Origin: Sergeia podlipaevii
Taxonomy: Eukaryota; Euglenozoa; Kinetoplastea; Trypanosomatida; Trypanosomatidae
DNA length: 64,000 bases
Assembly: GCA_030849805.1 (NCBI GenBank)
Contig: JASANZ010002213.1
Location: 1 to 64,000, forward strand
Direction: 5' to 3'
The position numbers were made by a program, and so were the translations under genes. The stretch's first letter is position 1, and each line of letters begins with the position of its first letter. Of the stretch, positions 1-10,000 are shown piece after piece. The notes beneath the pieces are model-generated. The model did not search any database. It had not been told where the DNA came from and saw nothing but the letters and a program-made list of their open reading frames with translations.

Positions 1-165
1 CTCGCGGTGAAGAGCATCCCCAACCACGAGGTGAAGCGCCTGAACATTGCCCAGTACCACGAAGCCAAGCTCTCCTTCCCCATGCTTCAGCGCCGCACCA
101 AGGCCGCCCGCAAGGAGCGTGCCATCCTGGTCAAGAAGAACACCAAGCGCGCTATTGTGGCTTAA
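1..165 (+). CDS. 3' end of a basic, probably ribosomal, protein (partial)
   Basis: The reading frame is open from base 1 and ends at TAA 163-165, giving the last 54 residues of a protein whose start lies outside the window. The tail is strongly basic, with Lys/Arg spread over the last 25 residues and an Ala end. Codon choice is strongly biased to C/G-ending codons (AAG for every Lys, CGC for most Arg, GCC for most Ala), more so than in the following genes. In trypanosomatids this combination is typical of abundant ribosomal proteins, so that is my inference, but I could not match the tail to a named family. It could also be another abundant basic nucleic-acid-binding protein. That it is coding is fairly sure; the product is not. 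Confidence 0.7.
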   Translation, partial: LAVKSIPNHEVKRLNIAQYHEAKLSFPMLQRRTKAARKERAILVKKNTKRAIVA

Positions 166-1048
166 ACGAGGAGAACGAGAAAAAAAAAATCGTTTGTGGA
201 GTTGGAGCAACTGCACACACCCACACACGCACATACAAGGGAAAAAAGAGAATACCCCATTCGTATTCTTCCTGCGTTTGTTTTTAATGTGGTGCTCTCG
301 CTTTCTTTCTCCCTCTCTCCATTTTTTTTTTTTAGGGTTTCTCTGCCGTGCTTCTTTTTTTCCGTTTTAATTTCTACTTTATGATTAGTTCATAACAATA
401 CTGACAAAAAGAAAAAAAAATACACACACATGAGAGAGACATTTGACTTCACGCATTTGCGCGAAATAGTGTATTCGGGGTGTGATGTACGTACATGGCA
501 CACACACACACACAGTATTACTACTATTATCCTCCCTCAGAGCTTTTGCTTCTGTTTATGGGCGGCGCAATTTCTTTTTTATTATTATTTTTGTTGTTCT
601 GCATGTTTAACCAACCTAAACTACCCATCTATTTTCCTTCTTTTTTTCTTTTTTTTCGCCACACACGTAGCATTTTAGAAAACGTATATATATACTGGGT
701 TCACCATTTGAGCCACTTTTTTTTTCCTTGAATACACTGTATATAGAAATTGTAGGTACTCGTCACACTTTTGTCTACTATTATTATTATTATTATTTGT
801 TGTTGTTGTGTTAAACGCATACACACATACATACATATATAGATAGATAAGAAGGGTGAGATACTAGAAAAGACAAGAAGAATAAGAAAAAAAAATCAAG
901 AAGGGAGGCAAGTTGGAGTAAACCTGCTCTCGAGTGAGAGGGATAAAAAAAAAAAAGAAAAAGCTGCATTCTGAAGGATAACAAGAGGTACTATTAACAA
1001 TTACGTCTGTTTCTCTCTTTGATCTAGCTGGCTATTTCTATCTCAAAG
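166..1048. other. Intergenic region, AT-rich, microsatellites, no gene seen
   Basis: This gap holds the 3' UTR of the first gene and the leader of the next. It contains CA-rich stretches at 210-236, a clean (CA)8 at 499-514, poly-T runs near 319-333 and 718-726, a TTA repeat at about 780-797, and A-runs near 889 and 945. Short open frames here encode only Phe/Leu/Ser- or Thr/His-rich low-complexity peptides and are not credible genes. I see no tRNA B-box or other RNA gene. Confidence 0.6.
1006..1027 (+). promoter_or_regulatory. Candidate spliced-leader acceptor for the PF6-like gene
   Basis: A 15-base pyrimidine tract (1006-1020) is followed by the first AG at 1026-1027, only 21 bases before the ATG at 1049. 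No ATG lies between, which supports the chosen start. This is inferred from the general kinetoplastid rule (polypyrimidine tract then AG). Confidence 0.5.
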
Positions 1049-4000
1049 ATGAAAGGCCGTGGATCCGCGGCAGGAGGCAGCGTGAGCCCGCCTTCCAGTC
1101 GTAGCCTCTCGCCTCGGCAGCAACCTTTTGTTGATCCCTTCGCCAGTGGCCTTTGCCGTAGGCCTATGCTGGACGTTGCTATTGTCTGCTCTGACTCTGG
1201 CGTCGACGTGGCTTCCTCCACGAGGCTCATCAAGCACCTCATGATGCGTCCAGGCAGCTCTACTGAAAACCAGTGCCTATCCTTCAACTCAACAGCTGCA
1301 TTTAGCATCACACAGGGGGTCGCTGTCTCCCCTCCACTCGACGTCCCAGATGCCACCACCGCTACCACGTCTTCGGTTGCGATGGGAAAGTGTCGTCGTG
1401 GCTCTGAATCTTTTCTTGAAATTATGAAGCAACATGCACGCAATATTATGAGAGCCAAGGCAATTCGCACAGGCACCGCTCCAGCGTGGGATGCTGCCTC
1501 TGGCACGATGTTTGAAGGCGAGGAAGCTGCTGCGGTCTATGAGGGCCTCCTGAATGCAGCTGCTCGAGCACCACCCTCACCACCGCCGCAATCGACGCCC
1601 GCTAAAGAGAAGACTGGTAGAAAGGGTCGAAGTGCCAGCAGCAGTCGCAACAGCATCACTGGGGGAGAGGATGGCGGCAGCGGTAGGCGTAAAAGCGGAA
1701 ATCGAAAGCAAAGCACATCTGGTGGTATGCCCGGCAAGAGTAAAGCCACTGGGGTTAAGTCAAACCAGCTGAGCCCGTGTATGAGCGCTTCGACGCCAGG
1801 AGGAGGCTTTGATAGGTCATTGAGTCCAGTCCTAGAAGCGGCGGAGCGGCAGCGCATTATTGACACTTATGTGCCCAATTGCGAGCTGGTGTACCTTCCC
1901 AGCGTGTGTGGTGGCAGCACGACGATGACAGAGGTAGGAAGAGCGGATGCGACGCTGAGCACATTTACCTCCTCTAGGAATGCCGAGCAGCGGCAAAGTA
2001 CAAAGCGGTATCCAGTCTTGTTTGTCTATGAGCTAGTCAATGAGGCGGAGCTGTTAGAGAAGGAGGAGGCCGCGGCAGCAACCGGTGGGGCACCGATCGA
2101 TTTTGCAGCCGCGCTGTGGCGCACCATCATTCCTGTCCTTGCGAGGGAGTATGAAAAGAAACAAGCAGCCGCCCGTGCTCGGAGCAAAGCACAGATGCAT
2201 AGTAAAGGCCGGAAGACAAAGGAGCAGCAGCGGCAGCAGCAAGGGCAGCAGTCACCACTTTCAATGGACGATGGAGAGGACGACACGGAGTTCTTTAAGG
2301 AGTTGACCGTGATCTGGGCGATGCCTAGCGCGCGGATGCTACGTGTATTTTGTAGTCCAAGAGTCACACTGCCAGGCATGACAGGGACACCAACAGCAAC
2401 TGGTGGAGCGGCGGCTTCCGGAGCTAGTGGAAGTCCCTCAGCCACGAAGGGCGGGGCTAGCAGCTCCACAAGAGCTTTAACGACAGCAGCAGCAGCATAT
2501 CAAGGAGGTAAGACCTCACCCACAGCAGCAGCAGCAGCAGCAGCAGCACCGACGACGACAACAGAACAAGAAGGAGCAGCAGATGCTTATGGCTTCAACG
2601 ACAACGAGGACGATATTCTTGCCGTCCGTGCGCGTCGGGGCATTGTGCCCCGCGTTGTGGCATACCTCAACAATCATAACAGCGCAGATGCTTTTGGCGA
2701 GACCAGCTCGTGGAACAGTGGTGGTGGCACTGTTGCTTCCTCCGCTCACGGCAAGCGCGGTGGTGGCGCTGGTGGGGCCGCAGCAGCAGCGATCGGTGCG
2801 ACTGGTAGCGGATCGCAAAACGGCGGCCGAAAGAAGAACGGAGGTAGCGCGGCGGGCGGTGGGAGGGCTGGAACTGGGGATAGCACTCGAGGAGGCACGG
2901 GAGGGGGTATGGGAGGTCTTGCCGTTGCAGCTCCATCCAACAACGTGAAGCCAGACTTTAACTTTTACGCCCAGGACATTCACCTTGTCGAGGAATACCT
3001 ATATAGCAATGACACGATGATGTTCGCCAACGGTGGTGGTGGTGGTGCGGGAGGAGCAGCAGGCACTGCCGCTGGGGGAACCTCGACTGGTACCAATGCA
3101 CAAGCCGCAGCAGCAGCGGCAGCAGCGGCGGCACAGAGCGCGCCAACGTTCATTGATTTTATTGAGAAGCAGCGACACTTTGCCCAGCAGCGCGCGCAGT
3201 TGCTTGAGAGCCAAGCCGCGTACATGCCTCCATGGATGAGAGACTCCCCCGCGTGCAAGCGGTGGCAAAAGCAGGGATACCTGCAACTTTCGATAGGGTG
3301 GCAACAACAGCAGCAGCAGCCGGGTCTTGGGGCAGCGATGGAGATGTTCGCAGGAGCGGGTACTGGCGTGGCAAGTTCCAATGGTCTAACAGCAGCAACA
3401 GCAGCATCCAAGAACGCAGGTGGCGGTGTCTACACCCCTGGAAATCCTCCTGCCGCCAGTGTCAGTAACAGCAAGAGTCGCCCCACACACACAGCAACTG
3501 CAAGCGGAACTCCCTCTTTACGACCCCTCACCAACTCTACTGCCACTTCCGCGGCGGCAGTGGCAGCGGCGCCATTGTCGCCATCGCCCAACGTCACAAT
3601 GAGTATTTCTATGACACCTCCACCCAATGTGCTGGCCAGCCCAACAACCGCAGCAGCTGCTGCCTTGGGCATGACACCACTTGACCTCTTCATGTTGGGA
3701 CACTTGGCGCCGCTACCAACTCTCACAGAATTGGCCACGGCAGCTCAGCAGCAGAAGCGGAAAGGCACCACCAGCAGCAGCGGCGGCGGCGGCACTCATG
3801 GCGGTGCGCAGCAAACATCATCACAGCAGCGTTCTGCTGGTAGTGGTGGCAACAATGGGAGAAGTGCGGGGCGGAATGCCGCCACGAATGACCAAAGCAT
3901 GGGGGATCAAAGCCTGATCTCTAGCTCGCTTCAAGTAGGGGGAGAAAGCGGGGGCATGTCCTCTGCTGCGACGACGCTACCGCTGCTACGTGAGGCGGAC

Positions 4001-7000
4001 CCCATCTGGGCTGTGGCTCGGGCCTCACAGAAGGTGGTACTCTCCGCAGGGGGCACTCTTACAAGCTCTTCACGTGGGCCCGGCAACGTTGCAGCAGCAA
4101 CAACAGCAGCAGCGGCGGCGGCGGCTGCGACAGCTGCTGTGGATGCAGCTGCGACAGTCGCGGCTTCCATCACGGCTGCCGGCGATGTGCTCAGTGATGG
4201 AGAGTGGTTGTTGTCGTGCGTTACGCGCGTACTCCCCACTCTGGACCGGTTTGTCGCGGTGATTGGCGCGTACAACGAGTGGGCATGCGGACGTACCCTC
4301 ATCCACACAACTGAACTCTGTCCTTCCGTTGACGGGGTGTGGGAGGCCGCACTGTACGGGTGTAACGTTGGTTGCATGAAGCGATACAAGAAGATAAAGG
4401 CGAAAAAGAGCAAGGCTTTGTTCGTGGACGGCATTTCCGCCAAGGAACTTCGTCGGCGTGCTGCTGAAGTGGTGACGTGTGCGACTCATGTCGCCGGTGC
4501 TCCATCCTGTGAGTCCAGTAATGTTGGCACAACTATATCTGCGCCTCCTCATGCGGCAGATGGCTCTGCTGACCCCAGCAAGGGCGGCATCTTCAGCATC
4601 CCTTCAGAGAGCGGAGGTACCGCTGTTGCTGCTGTTATTGCTGGCACGAATGGAAACGAGCACCTCGACGAGAGTGACGATCGCTTCGTTGTGTATGAAC
4701 GAACAAAGCGCATCGGTGGTCGCACGTCGTGCTTCTCTGCCATCAACGCGCTCATCGCACAGGCTGTTGCTCACCTTGCTCGCGAGAGGCCTCTCCGTCT
4801 TGTGAAGCCTGCCAAGCGCGTGGAAGGGCTCACCTCATTGACCGCTACGATGACTATTAGGCCAGGCACAGTGGCCACGCACCGGGGCACCTTGGCGGAC
4901 AGCGTCTTTACCCAAACCGCTACTGGCAGACCCAGAAGCAAACGTGGAGTACAGAAGTCAAACACCGTTGTTGCTGCTGCGTGCAACGGCTTCACAAAAA
5001 GCGACAACGCCATGGCTGATGATGCAAGCGTAAAGCGAGGGAACCATCACCAGCAAAGCAGCGGCAGCAGGAACACGAAGAAGGCGCCGCTTTCCTTAAG
5101 CGCCGAGGCAGCAGCAGCAGCAGTAACAACAACAAGGACGCTATTTCGGCCTTACACGGCATTGCTGCTTGCAGCACGTGGCGACAACTACGGTACCAAC
5201 TCAGTTGCGGCCCACGTGTTCAGAGGCGGCAGCCCACAGGCATCGCTCTTTTCAGTCGCTGCCGCTGGAGCATCCACATCGCCGGAAAGTCGTCCCCTCT
5301 CCCGGAAGACTAGCGTTCACGATCTGGGCAAAAACGGCGCATCAACTTCGGCAGGACGGGGCAACTCGCCGTCTCAGAAAGCGCGCAGTCGCAGTAGCAG
5401 CAAGGCGGGAGGTCGCAAGGCCGCCAGTAATACTGTGGCCATCTCTGAAGCAGCACAGGCAGCATTAGCCCTTGCGCAGGAGCGCGAGGCAGAGCAGCAC
5501 CGAGAGCGCGAAGAGGCAGCGGCGGCGGTGGCTAACGCGGCCTTTGTCATCCCTACGAATCACTACGCCACCTGCGAGGATGTCTCGTCGGGTGATGCGG
5601 AGCTGTCAGAGATGCCCACCCCGCACCAAGTGGAGGTTCACTGGTTAGTCGAGCAGTTTGTGAGGAAAGGTCTCGGTGCATTCGCGTATGCCAAGCGAGG
5701 AGGCGGTAGTACTCTTACCAACAGCAATAGAGGATCAGCAGCAGCAGCAGTGCAAGGGTCATCGCGAGCGGCTTGTAAGATCTTCTTCCAGGCTGAAGAG
5801 CGAGCTCGTGAGTTGCTTGGCGACAAGCTCGGTACGCATAGCATGACAGAGGCTCACCCCATGGTAAAGCAGCTTCTCACGTCAGGTGTAGAGAGCCTCA
5901 TGATGAATGCAAACGATGCGGACGTGGTGCGAGCAGTTACCGATAAAGTCGGACCACATGGAAGCAGCAGTCCGATGAAGGGGATGACTTCATCTCCAGA
6001 CCAGACTTGCGTGACCTCTATGGATATCCTGCGCCGCAGTGCTCCTCTGCCCTTGTTGCGTCACGAAGAGCAACTGCGCCGCACCGTGGAGCGCAGTCTT
6101 TCACGGCGCGAGCGCGAACACGTTGTGCAGCAGACACTCCTCGGTGAGCTCGCTCGAGTTGCAGGCTTCGTGCCCGCCAACTCCATCTCGGCCAGCTTCC
6201 TTAAGGGAGGTGGAAGTGGTGGCGGCGGTCGCGGCAGCTGCTCGGTGGTGGAGTTGGTCTCACATGACGCCGCCTACGCCCGCATTTTTTCATTTGTCCA
6301 GCGTTTTGGCACGCACGTTGCCACAGTGCTCCGCTTCCGCGATCAACGCATCGGCGGTGTGGACGATGGTGATGCCGCGCTGTGCATGAGTGAAGGGGTA
6401 AGCAGCGCTGGTGGCGCGATCGAGGGTGGTGCGAGCGATATCATGGCACCTACCGTTGCCCCTACATCCATGCAGCGCACCTCGCGCTTTGCGGCTAACG
6501 CCGAGAACGTGTTTCCATCTCAGCGCGCGCAAGAACTGTGGGTCGCTGGCTTGTCTGTGCCCCCGTCCCGACGCAGACGCCTCCTCTTCACGTACATGGT
6601 CTCTGGTGCTCTGACACTTGAGCAATACACCTATCTCTCACACTGGCTGAATGAGTGTGATACAGTTAACAGTGATACCGGCGCCGCGGGCAGTGGAAGT
6701 TATGAATCAGATGGTGGTGGCATCCTCGATACGCACACTGGGTCGGCGGGTACACAGCACGGTGGTGGTCATGACAAGAGTAGTGGATCAAAGTTAAGCA
6801 TTCACGAGGAGGCATCTACGGGAGGAAAGACTCGGAGCAGCATTGCTGGGGAGACAATGCCGACGATGATGGGTGGTACTAGCATGATGATGGGGTCCTT
6901 TTCTGGAGGTGGCGCGTCTCAGTTCACCACAATGGGTGGCAGTTTCGTCAGTAACCAAAGCATTACTATTGGCGGTGGCGCGGCTAGCGCGGCCAGCGCT

Positions 7001-10000
7001 GGTGCCTCGCTAAATCGTGCGCTTAGCGGCATCAGCGCTGGGAGCTTCAGGATGGATGAGATGGCCTTGACCACGATGGACGCGAAGGGTGACGCATCCT
7101 CCCCGGTGGTGGCACGCTCCTTAAGTACTGCGCAGCCTGGTGCGGCCACTGTCACTGCTGCTGCTACTCCTGTCTCTCCAACGACGATGATGGCTGATTC
7201 GGCTCTACCTGTCAGCGTAGTGAAACAGCTTCTGACGCGCCATCTACAGCAGAGCGCCTTTTATCTGGTGCCACAGCCCGCACTTGGCGTTGTGCCTCCA
7301 TCCTCGCCCAGCCCGACAGCAACAGCGCACCAGGGTCAGGCAAAGAATTCGGAAAATAGCGCTGGGGGAGGAGGAGGAGGAGGAGGCAACGCCGCTGCAG
7401 CTGCTGCAACAAGGCCTGTATCCCCACGAACAGCTAACAGCGCTACTAACGCTAGTGCCTTTGCAACAGCAACCGCGGCAGCGGCGGCGAACACGGGGTC
7501 TGCGGTCTCCGCATGTTCTCCATCCCCCATAAAGATGGATGACCTTCAAGCGAGAGAGACACTGAAGCTTCTGGCGGAGTCGCGTGAGACCATCTTCCCG
7601 TACTGTGACGGCGTGATCGAGGTCACCACGACAAACCATAGTCGTTCCTGCCGCTACACCAAGACGACGGAGCTGACGGCCACGCTGCACTACAGTGTGA
7701 GGCCTAGCGGGCCTGTGGAAAATATGGATCAACCGCTGCAGAAGCGAAGTGCGAAGAGTGGTGAGAAGGGAGTTAGAGCAGGGAGAGGCGACGAGGAGGA
7801 GGAGGAGGAGGAAGTCATTCACCTTGTGGTGCGCTTTGATGATGGTGTCACGTTCACATGCACACAGCAGCAGCAACAGCAGCAGCAGCAGCAGCGCGAG
7901 TCCAAACGACACGAGCACGCGGATAAGCAGCCGCATTCACGCAAGTCTCATGCACTTCATCGCCGTAGCTCCAAGACAGTATCGGTCGCTTCACACGAAG
8001 GCGATGCGGCGGCCAACAATGTAGCAGCAGCAGCTGCTACAGGCACAACTTCCGGCGCTGGTGACACACGAAAGCAATCCGGGGTGGGCAAAAGTGGATC
8101 TGGGAAGGGGAGGCAAAGCAGCGCTGGGGCGGCAGTGAGCGGCTCCGGCAAGGGCGGGCGTAGCGCAAGCCGAAAGAACCCCAAGGGAGGAACAGCGATC
8201 GCTGGGGGCGGTAGCGTCAACCCCGACGCTCTCCATGACAACGGCTCCCTCCCTGGCGCAGCAGGTGAAGGCGGAAAGAAGCAGCAAGCAGTGCAACCAG
8301 TACCAAAGATGTTTCACCCGCATCCGATTGGGAAAAATGGTAGCGTTCGCTTGTGGTCGGCACGACTTGGTCTCAAGGATGGCACGGAGTCTATCCAGAC
8401 AGATGGAAAGCGGCCAGCGGCAGCGACCAACGCGTCTGGAGGAGGAGGAGGGGGACAGATGATCTGTCATGTTGCGAGTCCCGGCGCACGTGCGGCGGCA
8501 GCAACGGCGGCGGGAGGTGGCGCTGCCACTGCAACAGTTGTAGAAGTCCTGACCAACAAGGAGACTACCCAGCAACAATACCAAACCTCTCAGCGTAACG
8601 ACTCCAACAAGATCAAGTCACTTGATGTTTCCGTGGCAAGTGGGAACTTTGTGCTCTTCACCCAGCAAGGCAGTGATTTATTATGGATTCGTTACACAGG
8701 CGTTGGCGGCGATAACAGCTCGACTGGTGCCACGGTGTTCAACAGCCTGGGCCATGCAGCAGGAGCACGAAGTGCTGCGCTTTCCTCTCCATCTGCACTT
8801 CCATATTTGTCCCCTGTGCATGCAGGTAATAGGGATGCTGGTGGAGCGCGGTCAGGGAGTATCAGCCGCTGCAGTGCAGGTAGAAGTGGTGGCCTCACCG
8901 GAGGCAGCAACAGCAGCAGCGGCGAAGCAGACGCTTTCAACAACGTTGCTACCGCACTGCCTGAACAGATCCGTTGCGTGCACATATACCGCGGTGCGAC
9001 CTCTGTTGTGGCGGTCTCGCAGGAATACGAAGTGCGGCGCTGTGTGTGCACCAAAACTGGCGGTGTGACGCGCTTCTTCCGATCTGGCTGTGTGCAAAGA
9101 CTATACCCAGACGGCACGGTGGTCACGCAGTACCCATCGCGAGGATTCGACGAACGACGTCGAGGTGGTAGCAATGCCACTGCTACGATTTGTGAAACGG
9201 TGGTGCTGCCCTCAGGAGCACGCTTTGTGCGCACATTAGCGCCTGTTACAGCTACTGAAGGACATTCGCATCATCACAGTCAAGGCAGTGACTTTGACTT
9301 TACTCCGTCAAAACCAAACGCCTTCGCTTTCGGGACATCAGTTGTGGGGTCCGCTAAGTCGGTAAGGACTTGGCCAACGGATGAGGATGTCAATGATCAT
9401 CATCATCACCACCACCACCACAACAACAACAACCGCAATGTAAAGAGCATGTCGCATGTCGTTACACTCGCGAACACGGTAAGTGCGAGTGCGGCAGAGA
9501 CGGCCGCCCCTGCCAAGTTGGCTCATGCTGATGCCGCGACTTATGTCGAACTGAAGAATCTGCCCACGACGGGTGGCGTGGCGGCGGCGGCAGCAGCAGC
9601 CGTCACGGCTGGAAGCCACCATTCCGAAGTTGGCGCACTACCAGCGCATGGCCCTCTCTCGGTGCAGATGAGTTTTGACGCCACCCATCGCTGTCATGTG
9701 GTATCACGCCAAGATGGCGTCTGCATTGCCTACTACTACTACAACTATCATCAACAGGCGCAACAAGCGCACTATTGTCATTCCTCAGGTGACGGCGCGA
9801 GGGCATCCCCTGTGCCCAGTATGGACAACATATACGCTCGCGTGACACTGCACTCCGATGGCACTTCGATCGTTACTCTCGCACCAAGTGTGGGGAGCGC
9901 GAACGAATATGCAGGGACCCAGACTGGTGAAGAAGCGAGCAAGTATGCTCACGGAGCGGGGGGTGAAAGCAGCCAGCCACCACATGCAGCGCTCTCGCCA

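Noticed and set aside
210..514. CA-rich stretches as a CRISPR-like or other spaced repeat array
   Set aside because: They are simple dinucleotide microsatellites with no unit-spacer pattern.
1024..2983. Several minus-strand open frames of 100-160 residues opposite the PF6-like gene
   Set aside because: They mirror low-complexity codons of the + strand gene (for example polyCys/polyAla opposite GCA/CAG repeats) and contradict the one-strand gene organisation.
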